Shown: positions 36,946 to 46,040 of the stretch, in pieces
How positions within the stretch are numbered: position 1 is the stretch's first letter
Layout: each line of letters opens with the position of its first letter
From: Xaviernesmea oryzae
Lineage (GTDB): Bacteria > Pseudomonadota > Alphaproteobacteria > Rhizobiales > Rhizobiaceae
Direction of reading: 5' to 3'
Assembly: GCF_900109605.1 (NCBI RefSeq)
Contig: NZ_FOAM01000004.1
Span: 307,642 to 371,641, forward strand
DNA length: 64,000 bases
Program-made: the position numbers and the translations under genes
The notes under the pieces: generated by a model
Database searches by the model: none
What the model was told of the DNA's origin: nothing
The model's input: only the letters and a program-made list of their open reading frames with translations

Positions 36946-37446
36946 GTGTTCTTTGCCTCCGTTAAAACTCAGATAACCGTTACGCGCAATGATCCGAGCC
37001 TACCTAAATTGTGCAGCGCAACAAAGCAAGGGTAGAACGCGAATTTCAGGTCGAAGGCCGCCAAGACGACCAGAATCGATTTAAACGCTTTATTTCCGTC
37101 TTGCTCAGGCGTGGCAAGCCCCGGCAGGCTCAAGCCACATCTGAGCGATCCGATCATCGATGTGCATGCAGGACGAAAACGGTGGTCGTCATCAATGGCA
37201 CGACGCCGCCCGATTGCTTCCCAACCAAGGTCATCCGCCACTCTGGCAGCAACCCGACGGATGAGCTGCAAGCTTTGTGCCAATTCGAGGATCTAAACTG
37301 CCTTATCCTCAATTTCATGACACAAATAAGGCTATTCCCCCGCGCTTAAGTTGTCCAGAACACTGTGCCATGCTTCCCCATTGGAATATAGCCCACAATT
37401 CACGCAACCGCCGCAGGTCAAACCGCGTCAGGACATCGACCAGACA
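36946..37446. other. Intergenic region upstream of the autokinase gene
   Basis: About 500 bp. It holds an exact motif copy (37012-37023) and AT-rich stretches near 37070-37095 and 37310-37340 suited to promoters. Open frames here have no similarity that I recognise and lack ribosome binding sites. Confidence 0.5.
37012..37023 (+). promoter_or_regulatory. Exopolysaccharide-locus motif, copy 3 (12/12)
   Basis: TGCAGCGCAACA, exact match, embedded in the imperfect palindrome TTGTGCAGCGCAACAA. It lies 66 nt upstream of the autokinase start. Confidence 0.55.
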
Positions 37447-38382
37447 TCACGACCCGTGAATGACGCGGTATTCCTCGTGCCGACGCCCGGTCAGCGCCAC
37501 CACCTTGCCGAAGACACGGGCAGCAAGACGTGCGCCCTTGAAGCGATTGGCGGCACTCCAGCCCATGACCGTCATATTGAACAGCGCAAGTGCCATGGCG
37601 CCGCTCATCTTGGTGGCTTCCGAAACGACGGTAAACTCGGGGGGCCGATGCTTCAAGTTGACGATCGTGTCGGTATTACCGATGCGATAGGCGCGCTGGA
37701 GCATCCACTTTACCGTGGACCGAGATGCCGGCATTTCCTCGCGGATCACCGCCTCGCTGGCCCAGGCAAAACGCTTGCCCTTCAACCGGAGACCGAGGAA
37801 AAGGTCCTTGTCCTCGCAGCCCATCAGCGCATATTGCGGGTCGAACCAGGGCTCCGGCATCTCGCGGAACAGATCGGCCCGGAACAGCACGTTATTGGTG
37901 GCATCCACCAGGTCCAAAGGGCCGGTTTTCATGTTTTCGAAGACCGGCTGATTGGCCTCGGCGATATAGTCGGGAACCGGCACTTCGAAGACGCGGAAGA
38001 CCGGGCCGCCGACGACATCGGCATCATACTGCTGACGCACACGCAAAAGCTGCGCGAGCCAGTCCGGCTCGGCCCATTCATCGTCATCCAGCATCGCGAT
38101 CCACTGGATCGCCGGATCCTTCAGCGCCTGACGAACCAGCGCATTGCGCGTCGGCGCGATGCCGCGCTGCTCGACCACGACGATCTCAAGCGGATGGGCA
38201 AAGCCTGCCGCAATAATGGCCTCGCAGGCTGCCTTGCCCTGCTGTTGCTCGGAGTCATTGTCCGCCACGATGACACGGATCGGCCGGTCGATGTTCAGCC
38301 GCCCCAAAGACTCGACGCAGCGCTTGATCCATTGCGGACGCCGGAAGGTCGGGACACATACAACCGTGTCGATTGAAGACAT
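37447..38382 (-). CDS. Glycosyltransferase family 2 (ExoM-like), 311 aa
   Basis: Cytoplasmic GT-A glycosyltransferase that likely extends the repeat unit. The start SIDTVVCVPTFRRPQWIKRC is the GT2 nucleotide-binding strand; IRVIVADND and the metal-binding MLDDDEW near residue 105 follow. GGPVFRVFEVPVPDYI and the ALMGCEDKDLFLGLRLKGKRFAW segment carry the ED acid/base pair typical of GT2. The overall pattern reminds me of ExoM of succinoglycan synthesis. The start at 38382 has GGAG 7 nt upstream. A motif copy is only 20 nt further upstream. Confidence 0.88.
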   Translation of the reverse strand: MSSIDTVVCVPTFRRPQWIKRCVESLGRLNIDRPIRVIVADNDSEQQQGKAACEAIIAAGFAHPLEIVVVEQRGIAPTRNALVRQALKDPAIQWIAMLDDDEWAEPDWLAQLLRVRQQYDADVVGGPVFRVFEVPVPDYIAEANQPVFENMKTGPLDLVDATNNVLFRADLFREMPEPWFDPQYALMGCEDKDLFLGLRLKGKRFAWASEAVIREEMPASRSTVKWMLQRAYRIGNTDTIVNLKHRPPEFTVVSEATKMSGAMALALFNMTVMGWSAANRFKGARLAARVFGKVVALTGRRHEEYRVIHGS

Positions 38383-38838
38383 TGACAACTCCGCGTGAAT
38401 TTTGTTGCACCGCACGAAATACAGCATCCTGCACGCCGTGAGAAGAATTGCCGTAAAAAAATTTGCAATTCACAGGAACAAAATGAAAACGGGCAGACAA
38501 AGCTACCCAAGGCTAATCCTCGATTGTCGTCATACGGGTTGCCGACACTGCTCTTAGCTGGCTTCCGGCGCCACGCGAAACCATGCTGCGACGCATGCAG
38601 ACCTTGTGTGCGGCCGCTACTTGTTGCATTGATCAGGATCAGATGGACTTCAGGCGTTGCTGGCGGCTTATCAGTCGCGGCAGGCATAGGCCCGTCGACG
38701 TGCGGAGCCCCATGTCGAGGGGCAATCGGCTGCTTCGCACGACCATCGCAACGTCATGCCGGCCAGGCGCAAGACGGAAACGTCGCGTTTCGAGCCCGGA
38801 CAGGTCAGACCGGATATCGGTGTCAACAGGGGTACTTC
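38383..38838. other. Divergent intergenic region between a GT2 and an acyltransferase gene
   Basis: About 455 bp. It contains a near-consensus motif copy on the minus strand (38403-38414) and a weaker one (38632-38643, minus strand, 10/12). It should hold promoters for both divergent genes. No gene is supported. Confidence 0.5.
38403..38414 (-). promoter_or_regulatory. Exopolysaccharide-locus motif, copy 4 (11/12)
   Basis: On the minus strand TGCGGTGCAACA, one mismatch to the consensus. It lies just 20 nt upstream of the GT2 start at 38382, so a bound protein would probably sit at or after the transcription start. Confidence 0.45.
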
Positions 38839-40800
38839 ATGACGGTTGGCGTACAGGCGCGGGACGATTACGCCAAGATGAACCCTTCGCACGAGGGGGC
38901 GAGAGCCCAGACCGGAGCCGTCTCCGGCTATCGGGCCGATATTGATGGGCTGCGGGCCATCGCGGTCGGCGCCGTCGTTATTTTCCATACGGGCATCAGT
39001 CCGCTGCGTGGCGGCTTTGTCGGCGTCGATATCTTCCTGGTGATCTCCGGCTATCTGATCTCGGGCATCTTGCTGAAGGAGCTCGGGCGCGGCGGCATTT
39101 CGCTCGCCGCCTTCTACGAGCGCCGGGTGCGCCGCATCCTGCCCGCCATGCTGGTGATGATCGCCGTGGTCCTTGCGGCCGCGCCCTTCTTTCTGTTCCA
39201 TCCCGAAATCCGCATCACGGCCTTGACCGCGATCGCCTCGTTGGTGTCGGCCGCCAATCTCTACCTGTTGAGCACGGCCGGCTATTTCGAGGCGGACGTC
39301 ACCACACAACCGCTTCTGCACATGTGGTCGCTTGGCGTGGAAGAACAGTTCTATCTGTTCTTTCCTCTCCTGCTGATTGCCCTGCGCAACAGCCGGCGGA
39401 TGATCGCCCCGGCGATCGCCATCCTGGCGGCGGCAAGTTTCGTCGCCTGCGTGGTGCTGACCTATTATGACCGCGACGCTGCCTATTACTTTCCGCTGAC
39501 CCGCGCTTGGGAGCTGATGGCGGGAGCCTTGCTGGTGGTCTTTCCGCTTCCCAAGCTGCCGCGTTGGATGCGCGAGGCAGGCGCCCTTGCGGCGCTGGGC
39601 TTGCTTGCGGTCAGTCTTTTCAAGATCCATGGCGGCATGGCTTTCCCTGGCTATGTCGCCCTTGCGCCTTGCGCCGCCGCAGCGGCGCTAATGGCCGTCG
39701 GCGGACAGGGCGGCTCGGCGGTTTCCCGCCTCCTGGCCCTGCCGCCCATGGCGTTTCTCGGCCGTATCTCCTACTCCCTCTACCTCTGGCACTGGCCGAT
39801 TTTCGTCGGCTATCGCCTTTGGGCCGCGCGCGACCCCTCGCCCATCGAAGCCGTCCTGATGGTGTTGGCGGCGGTTCTGGCGGCAATCCTGTCCTGGCGC
39901 TTTGTGGAGCAGCCTTTCCGCACAAAGACGATCGTGCTCAGCCGGAAGGCCGTGTTTACGGCAGCCACCGGCGTCAGCGCCGCTCTGGCCGCGATTGCCG
40001 GTATCTTCTATCTCCAGGCCGTGACCCAAGGCGCGCCACGCAACGAGGCTGAACGGCTGGCAAGCTATCTCGCCTATGACGACACGCCGGCCTATCGGCG
40101 CGGCCAATGCTTCCTTCTCGGCCATCGGGCAGCCCTCAGCGATTATAATCGCGGTGCTTGCGCGACGGCTGAGGCCGGCAAGCCGAACATTCTGCTGGTT
40201 GGCGACAGCCATGCCGCCCATCTCTGGAAGGGCCTGAACGACAGCCTGCCGGACGCCCATGTCATGCAGACCACGATTACCGGCTGCAAACCGGTCTTCG
40301 ACAGCAAGGGCGAAAAGGCCTGCACGCAGCTGATCAACCTCGCGCTCGGCGAGATTCTGGAGGAAACCCATCCGGACCTCTTGATCCTGTCCGCCCGCTG
40401 GATCGAAAGCGACATTCCCAATCTGGAGAGCACGCTGGCGCGACTGCGCGGCAAGGTCAGCCGTATTCTCGTATCCGGCCCGATCGTCGAATATGCCATG
40501 CCGCTGCCGCGCCTACTGGCTCAGGTGGCGGACGGACGTAGCGACCAACTGCTGCTGACCTCCCGTCAGCCGGACCCGTCCAAGGTCGATGCCGATCTTG
40601 AGCGCGCCGCCACGGCTGCCGGTGCGAGCTATTTCTCGACCTACCGAACGCTCTGCCCGGATGCGCAGGCCGCGTGCCAGACAGTCCAGGACGGGGTGCC
40701 GATGCAGTTCGACTATGGACATCTGACGCAACAGGGGTCGGAGCATATGGCCGAGGCGATGAAGCAGGCCGGCGTTCTGGCTGTGTCTAAGGCACAATAG
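38839..40800 (+). CDS. Acyltransferase 3 fused to SGNH domain (OafA/YrhL-like), 653 aa
   Basis: A membrane O-acetyltransferase with its own extracytoplasmic transfer domain. The N-terminal acyltransferase-3 domain (about 30-370, around ten helices) shows YRADIDGLRAIAVGAVVIFHT, GGFVGVDIFLVISGYLI, RRVRRILPAM and WSLGVEEQFYLFFPLLL. The C-terminal SGNH domain (about 420-650) has GDSHAAHL (S457) and DYGHL (D625, H628). The length is typical of the fused class. The start at 38839 has AGGGG 6 nt upstream; an ATG at 38878 is an alternative. It does in one chain what the genes at 29355 and 30699 may do as two. Confidence 0.92.
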   Translation: MTVGVQARDDYAKMNPSHEGARAQTGAVSGYRADIDGLRAIAVGAVVIFHTGISPLRGGFVGVDIFLVISGYLISGILLKELGRGGISLAAFYERRVRRILPAMLVMIAVVLAAAPFFLFHPEIRITALTAIASLVSAANLYLLSTAGYFEADVTTQPLLHMWSLGVEEQFYLFFPLLLIALRNSRRMIAPAIAILAAASFVACVVLTYYDRDAAYYFPLTRAWELMAGALLVVFPLPKLPRWMREAGALAALGLLAVSLFKIHGGMAFPGYVALAPCAAAAALMAVGGQGGSAVSRLLALPPMAFLGRISYSLYLWHWPIFVGYRLWAARDPSPIEAVLMVLAAVLAAILSWRFVEQPFRTKTIVLSRKAVFTAATGVSAALAAIAGIFYLQAVTQGAPRNEAERLASYLAYDDTPAYRRGQCFLLGHRAALSDYNRGACATAEAGKPNILLVGDSHAAHLWKGLNDSLPDAHVMQTTITGCKPVFDSKGEKACTQLINLALGEILEETHPDLLILSARWIESDIPNLESTLARLRGKVSRILVSGPIVEYAMPLPRLLAQVADGRSDQLLLTSRQPDPSKVDADLERAATAAGASYFSTYRTLCPDAQAACQTVQDGVPMQFDYGHLTQQGSEHMAEAMKQAGVLAVSKAQ

Positions 40801-41209
40801 GCGCCTTGGAGTGATCGATAAGGGCGGCGCATCGCGACGCCCTTGCGCGACAGGGTTTCGGGACGCCCGGCTCCGTCTCAGATCATGCGTATCAGGCCTG
40901 ACGGCTGAACAGGCTTTGGGCGCACGAAATCAGCGCGTCCTCTGTTGTAGACAGCGCGAGGGTCCCCGCTTTTCCCCATGATCGGATAATCCCCATCGGA
41001 TCGTGCTGGGGTGAATGGCGCATGGACATTTTTCGCGCCGGATGACCCATCCCGGACGATCCTCCAACGCAATGGGGATTGTCAGGATGCTGGGTTCCAT
41101 CGGATTCCATCTCGGCGCGAGCGGCGGATGGCGCTCCGCCTTTCAAAATGTCGCGCTTCGCGGTCAGGCCCACAATGCCACCGCCGCGCGCCAGGGTTCC
41201 AAGACACGC
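40801..41209. other. Region between acyltransferase and spike-fibre-like gene
   Basis: About 410 bp. The spike-like frame is open back to an ATG at 41015, but the segment before 41210 has no similarity that I recognise, so most of the region is probably leader. The short repeated block CCCCATGATCGGAT / CCCCATCGGAT lies near 40976-41000. No copy of the locus motif was seen here. Confidence 0.4.
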
Positions 41210-43480
41210 ATGAAGGGGATCGGCCGCTTCGTCATCGGCGCAGGCGGCGCGCGCGTGCTGCAACCGGTCTTCTCGAATATCTGGTTCAATGGCAGCCAGC
41301 CCCGCGAAAGAGGTGGCGCCGCCTATACTATTCGCAAGGCGGCCATGAATTATGGTGGCAGAACCGTGCCACTTCTCTTCGACGGCGCGCGTTCCGTCAG
41401 GCTGTCCGCCGGGGCGGTCGATCTGCGCGCAGATCCGGTGATGCCGGCCCAGTTCGGCGTGCTGCGCTTTGCCGCCGGCGATCCTGTGTTCATCCGGATG
41501 AGCCTCGATCTACCGGAGACGCCGATTGCCGCCCAGGCAGGGGCGCTCGGCCTGACAGGCGAAAGCCAGCTGCTCTACAACCCGGCCAATGAGGTGGATG
41601 ATATCGACGCCACCTCGTGGAGCGTTCCGGCAGATGCCGATCGCGGCATCAATTTTCCCCATGCCATTCTGCTGGCTGGCGAGCCGGATCAGCCCGTGAC
41701 CTCCCTTGTCGCCCTTGGCGACGACCTTCTCGACGGCCTTGCCGACGTAACGGGCGACGGCACGGACGGTGGCGGCTGGTTGCGGCGCGCTGCCGCGCTC
41801 GCGGGCCTGCCTGTTTTTCTGGTGACCTGCGCGGGCGACCGCGCGCAATTTGCCGCCGCCGCCAATCTGCGCACCCGCCAGCTTCTCCGCATGGCTGGCG
41901 CACAGGCCGCCTTGCTGTCGATCGGGCAGGCAGACTTGCGCGAGGGGCGCAGCGCGAGCCAACTCCTGGCCGATCTGCGCAACCTCTGGAGCGCACTGCG
42001 CGGAGAGGGCATCCAGCGCCTCGTCCAGGCGCAGCTTCTGGCAGAAACCAGCGCTTCGGATCAAAACAGCTCGACGGCGGGCCAGACGACACGGCCTGCC
42101 TTTCTCCCCGGCAGCGCGCGCGATGATGTCAACGCCTCCATCGCCAGCCTTGCTTCTGGAGCACTTGACGACCAGGTCGATCTGGCAAGCGCGGTCCAGT
42201 CTCTCGGCAAATGGGATATCCCAGCCTTCGAGACGACGCTGGCGAGCGCTGCATCGGCCGGCTCCACGACGATCTCCCTCAACAAGGCTCCGGAGCGCGG
42301 CGATTTCCTGGCCTTCGAACCCGGCACGCCTGCCAATCAGGACGCGACGACGGTTCATGTGGTCTCGGTTTCCGGAAGCAGCAGCCCCTTTTCCGTGGCG
42401 TTGAGCACGCCCTTGAGCAAGGCGCATGCGGCCGGGGTGACCGTCACCTCTTCGCTGAGTGCAGACGGCGTCCATCCCCAGCAGCAGGCCCATAAGCGGA
42501 TGGCCACAAAGGCCGCCCCGGCCATGCGACGTCTGCGCGGCGTGGCAACGCCATGGATCGACCCGTCGAGATCCTTCGAGATCGACTTCGTCAACCGGCG
42601 CGCGCAGCGCGGCGGCAGTCTCGTTCCGGTCGAGGCCCTCGTCTCCTGCGTCCGGGCCTCCGGCGGAAAGGCGTTCGACGGGCTGAGCTGGTTCGATTTT
42701 TCGACCGACAGCCTGCGTTACGCCGATGGCGGCGGTCTCTTCATCGAGCCCGCGGCAACCAATCTGATCCCCAACAACAGCATGGCGGGCGGAGTGGCGC
42801 CATCGACGAAGCCGACAGGCTGGGTGCTCAACCTGCCTTCGGGCCTGTCTGCCACCTATGCCTATGGCGTGCAAAGCGGCATCGCCTTCAGCGACATCAG
42901 ATTGGCAGGAACGACGCCGTCCGGCACAGGGGCCGGGAATGCGCCGATCGATTTTGCCCTGTCCCTGCCCGTATCGACCGGCGACAGCATCACGCATTCC
43001 GCATTCCTCGCGCTGCCGGGGCCGGTAAAGGGGCTCTCAGGTCTCAATCTCGGCGGCCGCGTCGGCAACAGCGCCGGGACGGGCGTGGATTTTCCAGCCA
43101 GTCCGGACCTCAGGTCAAACTTAACGGCCCGGATGCAGCGCTTCTCCCACAGCTTCGTGCTGTCGAACGCGGCGACGGCCTCTCTTCATGCACGCCTCAA
43201 TGTCAGCTTTCCCGGCAGCACCGCCGTCGACACGACCATCCGCATCGGTCTGCCGCAGCTGGAAAAGGCAGGACAAACGTCGTCACCGATCGCCACCACC
43301 GGCACGGCGGCCACAAGGGCAGCCGATATCGTCACACTGACCTTGCCCGCAGGCCGCCACGACGTGACGCTTCTGTTCGATGACGGCTCGGTGCAGACGC
43401 TACCCGGCTTGAGCGGCAGCCGCGTCCTGCCAGCGCTCAACCGCCGCGTGATCCAGTCCATTTCGGGAGCAGCCTCATGA
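41210..43480 (+). CDS. GTA/phage head-spike-fibre-like protein with degenerate SGNH domain, about 756 aa
   Basis: A modular protein of the type found as phage or GTA head spike fibres (compare GhsB, rcc01080). The N-terminal part (RFVIGAGGARVLQPVFSNIW, then AAYTIRKAAMNYGG) is the conserved fibre N-terminus. The middle has an SGNH-like layout: GDD where GDS is expected (D172 in place of Ser), GQAD where GxND is expected (about 239-242), but DGVHP intact (D419, H422). The C-terminal half is a carbohydrate-binding-like jelly roll (GLFIEPAATNLIPNNSM, then IGLPQLEKAGQTSSP and TRAADIVTLTLP). The start is uncertain: 41210 fits the homologous N-terminus, with in-frame ATGs at 41087, 41072 and 41015. 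It is the only phage-like gene in the locus besides its coupled neighbour. Confidence 0.72.
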   Translation: MKGIGRFVIGAGGARVLQPVFSNIWFNGSQPRERGGAAYTIRKAAMNYGGRTVPLLFDGARSVRLSAGAVDLRADPVMPAQFGVLRFAAGDPVFIRMSLDLPETPIAAQAGALGLTGESQLLYNPANEVDDIDATSWSVPADADRGINFPHAILLAGEPDQPVTSLVALGDDLLDGLADVTGDGTDGGGWLRRAAALAGLPVFLVTCAGDRAQFAAAANLRTRQLLRMAGAQAALLSIGQADLREGRSASQLLADLRNLWSALRGEGIQRLVQAQLLAETSASDQNSSTAGQTTRPAFLPGSARDDVNASIASLASGALDDQVDLASAVQSLGKWDIPAFETTLASAASAGSTTISLNKAPERGDFLAFEPGTPANQDATTVHVVSVSGSSSPFSVALSTPLSKAHAAGVTVTSSLSADGVHPQQQAHKRMATKAAPAMRRLRGVATPWIDPSRSFEIDFVNRRAQRGGSLVPVEALVSCVRASGGKAFDGLSWFDFSTDSLRYADGGGLFIEPAATNLIPNNSMAGGVAPSTKPTGWVLNLPSGLSATYAYGVQSGIAFSDIRLAGTTPSGTGAGNAPIDFALSLPVSTGDSITHSAFLALPGPVKGLSGLNLGGRVGNSAGTGVDFPASPDLRSNLTARMQRFSHSFVLSNAATASLHARLNVSFPGSTAVDTTIRIGLPQLEKAGQTSSPIATTGTAATRAADIVTLTLPAGRHDVTLLFDDGSVQTLPGLSGSRVLPALNRRVIQSISGAAS

Positions 43481-43875
43481 TCGATCATATTATGTGCCAG
43501 CAGAGTTCCGCCGAGGCGCCGGGCCCATCCCAACCATGCTGGACGGACGAGAGGGGACGCACCATCATGCCGGTGACTGCCCTGCTCTCGGACGCTGAAT
43601 TCGACGACGCCGGCAATCCGACACGACCGGCCGTCTATGCACCGGGTGCCTGGCTGATCATCCGGGCGGAAACACCGCAGGCGGATCTGATCGAAGACCC
43701 CTTCTGCGTGCTCGTGGCCGACAGTCTGCGCGCGCAGCAGGGGCAGAGCTTCGTCCTGGCCAATCGCCTGTCCAGCGATACCATGCTGGCGCATCTGACG
43801 CCGGTCTTTGCCGGCGATGTCTATCCTTTCGGCCAGGCGCCGGTTCGGATCAAACCGGAATGGGTGATCGGCTAG
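43477..43875 (+). CDS. Uncharacterised protein coupled to the spike-like gene, 132 aa
   Basis: I do not recognise this protein. Its ATG overlaps the spike-like stop codon (ATGA) and GGGAG lies 7 nt upstream, so the two are translationally coupled. It has no signal peptide or membrane helix. It contains a hydrophobic core (YAPGAWLIIRAETPQ, then FCVLVADSLRAQQGQSF) and ends PVRIKPEWVIG. The size and position suggest a small partner such as a spike accessory or chaperone, but that is inference from context only. An internal ATG at 43567 would give a shorter form. Confidence 0.6.
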   Translation: MIDHIMCQQSSAEAPGPSQPCWTDERGRTIMPVTALLSDAEFDDAGNPTRPAVYAPGAWLIIRAETPQADLIEDPFCVLVADSLRAQQGQSFVLANRLSSDTMLAHLTPVFAGDVYPFGQAPVRIKPEWVIG

Positions 43876-43946
43876 GGCATTCCCAGCCGAAGCGCGATCG
43901 CTTCGTTTCCATGGCGGCTGCGACCGACGGAACGACCAGATAGCCG

Positions 43947-43979
43947 AAAGGGCATCCCGCAAGCCACGGGATGCCCTTT
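43947..43979. terminator. Bidirectional terminator between convergent genes
   Basis: AAAGGGCATCCC (43947-43958) and GGGATGCCCTTT (43968-43979) are perfect complements, extended by one G-C pair, with a 7-nt loop. It lies between the rightward spike unit and the leftward uxs gene, and the A/T ends give a short T run in both directions. Confidence 0.85.
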
Positions 43980-44005
43980 GAAATGTGAACGCGAGATCTT
44001 CGGCG

Positions 44006-44965
44006 TCAGCTGGCCTTGTAGGCGTCGGATTTCAGCAGCGTGTCGAAATATTCGATCGTCTTGACGAGACCATCGCGCAGCGCGACCTTTGGCGCCCAGC
44101 CAAGCTTCTCACGCGCCAGATCGATCACGGGCTTGCGCTGGAGAGGGTCGTCCTGCGGCAGGGGATGATAGATCAGCTGCGACTTCGAGCCCGTCAGCTC
44201 GATCACGTTCTGTGCGAGTTCCAGGATGGAGAATTCGGTCGGATTGCCGATATTGACCGGGCCGACGAAATCGTCGCCCGTCGCCATCATCCGCACGAAG
44301 CCATCGACCAGGTCGTCGCGATAGCAGAAGGAGCGGGTCTGGCTGCCATCGCCATAGATGGTGATGTCCTGGTTCTGCAGGGCCTGGACGATGAAGTTCG
44401 AGACCACGCGACCATCCTGCGGATGCATACGCGGACCATAGGTGTTGAAAATGCGCACCACCTTGATCGCCAGGTTATGCTGGCGGTGATAGTCGAAAAA
44501 CAGGGTTTCGGCGCAGCGCTTGCCCTCGTCATAGCAGGCGCGCGGGCCGATGGTGTTCACATTGCCCCAGTAGCTCTCCGGCTGCGGGTGAACGGACGGA
44601 TTGCCGTAGATTTCCGACGTCGACGCCTGCAGCACCTTGACGCGCAGGCGCTTGGCCAGACCCAGCATGTTGATGGCGCCGATAACCGATGCCTTGGTCG
44701 TCTGGACCGGATCGAACTGATAATGGATCGGCGAAGCCGGGCAGGCGAGATTATAGATCTGGTCGACTTCGACATAAAGCGGGAAGCAGATGTCGTGGCG
44801 CATGAACTCGAACGACTTGTTGTCGAGCAGATGCGCGATGTTGGCGCGGCGCCCCGTGAACAGGTTATCGACGCAGAGAACTTCATGTCCCTGGTCAAGC
44901 AGCAGTTCGCACAGGTAAGAGCCCAAAAAGCCAGCGCCACCCGTGACAAGAATTCTCATCGACAT
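44006..44965 (-). CDS. uxs: UDP-glucuronate decarboxylase (UDP-xylose synthase), 319 aa
   Basis: Short-chain dehydrogenase/reductase that converts UDP-glucuronate to UDP-xylose. [18 protein letters not shown] is the NAD-binding start; [34 protein letters not shown] residues and YDEGKR carry the catalytic Thr/Ser, Tyr and Lys (split here across two blocks). [17 protein letters not shown] and [12 protein letters not shown] are conserved in Uxs. The length is normal. The start at 44965 has AGGAG about 10 nt upstream. Together with ugd it completes the route from UDP-glucose to UDP-xylose. Confidence 0.92.
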   Translation of the reverse strand: MSMRILVTGGAGFLGSYLCELLLDQGHEVLCVDNLFTGRRANIAHLLDNKSFEFMRHDICFPLYVEVDQIYNLACPASPIHYQFDPVQTTKASVIGAINMLGLAKRLRVKVLQASTSEIYGNPSVHPQPESYWGNVNTIGPRACYDEGKRCAETLFFDYHRQHNLAIKVVRIFNTYGPRMHPQDGRVVSNFIVQALQNQDITIYGDGSQTRSFCYRDDLVDGFVRMMATGDDFVGPVNIGNPTEFSILELAQNVIELTGSKSQLIYHPLPQDDPLQRKPVIDLAREKLGWAPKVALRDGLVKTIEYFDTLLKSDAYKAS

Positions 44966-46040
44966 CGTTCCATCGCTCCTGAAATTGACTGGTTGTGCTG
45001 AAAGCGCATCGTCCCGGCCGGGACAGGATGCAGGCATCGGAAGAAGGGGATGATGCCGGTCGGCCATGCATGCCGGTCAGGCGTCATCCTCAGAAGGCAG
45101 TTCCATTACGTTCATGCACGGGCGCGCATGGACCGCCCGGTGCGGGCGGCGGCCAGCGCTGGGTATGCGCAGAACAGAACGCGCTGCCGCCTCGTGCCGT
45201 TAGTTGGTGCGTTTCGTCTAAACCCCGCTTCCCTTGCCTTTGACCATGCGAAATCGATCTGGGATCCAACAAAGGCCGATTTCGTCATGCCGCAATGACA
45301 CAGGAAACTTGAACTCCTGGTTTCCGCCGCCTGCTGATTGAATGTCAAACATGCATTTCGCGCGACATGCTTTCGAAAAGCTTCCGACGTCCAAGTTTTC
45401 TTTCGATATTGCTGTTTACCACGCCTGGCAGCAGGCCTGCGAGCAAATGGCACTGCCTTCCAGGCATGCGCAAATATTGACGTGCGTTGAAAACGCGAAT
45501 TCGATGTTTGATCCTTGGTTTCGTGGCAGATGCGGCTCAAATTTCGGCTTCATTCCATCAGCATGCCGTTCTTTCGATCGGCCGCATCTTCCGTTCTCAA
45601 AATTCTTATAGAAGAACTGCGGCAGCAAAGACAAGCGACTCACGAAAGACTTTGCTGCATCGCGTCATTTTCGGTACATATTTTAGTTGATATCGGCGAA
45701 GAGGTCTGATTTTCAGAGGATGCATGCGCATCCTTGCGCCTTGAGACAGGCGTCCTCCGTTCGCCAGGGGGCTAGGGGCATGCAGAATGACGCCGAACAG
45801 CCGCCGCTTCCAACCAACCGCATCGACACCAAGGACGGGACGAACGGTCGCGGATGCCTGATGGCACAATGGCCGAACTGACATGATAAACGAGGGACCG
45901 CCCGCATGACATCTTCGGCCAAGACGAGATGCCAGAATGTTTTCTAAGCTTTTCAGATCCCGCAATGCCGCGCCTTTGGCCGGCAGTCTCACGCTGTTGC
46001 CTGGACCGGTGCCTCGCGCCACGTCCTGCGGGAGTCTCTG
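44966..46040. other. Long gene-poor stretch between uxs and a flippase gene
   Basis: About 1.07 kb, the largest gap of the window. Several short open frames exist on both strands but none has a good ribosome binding site or recognisable similarity. Base composition is AT-richer at 45290-45700. It contains an 8-bp inverted repeat CGAAATCG (45249-45256) / CGATTTCG (45277-45284) and a weak motif-like site (TGCATCGCGTCA, 45656-45667, 10/12). It may hold a regulatory RNA or degraded gene; nothing decisive was seen. Confidence 0.45.

Noticed and set aside
34648..37035. A 795-codon plus-strand frame opposite the tyrosine autokinase
   Set aside because: Antisense shadow without motifs; the Walker A, A' and B motifs are on the minus strand.
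36969..37283. A 104-codon minus-strand frame upstream of the autokinase gene
   Set aside because: No ribosome binding site or family similarity, and it covers a promoter region with an exact locus-motif copy.
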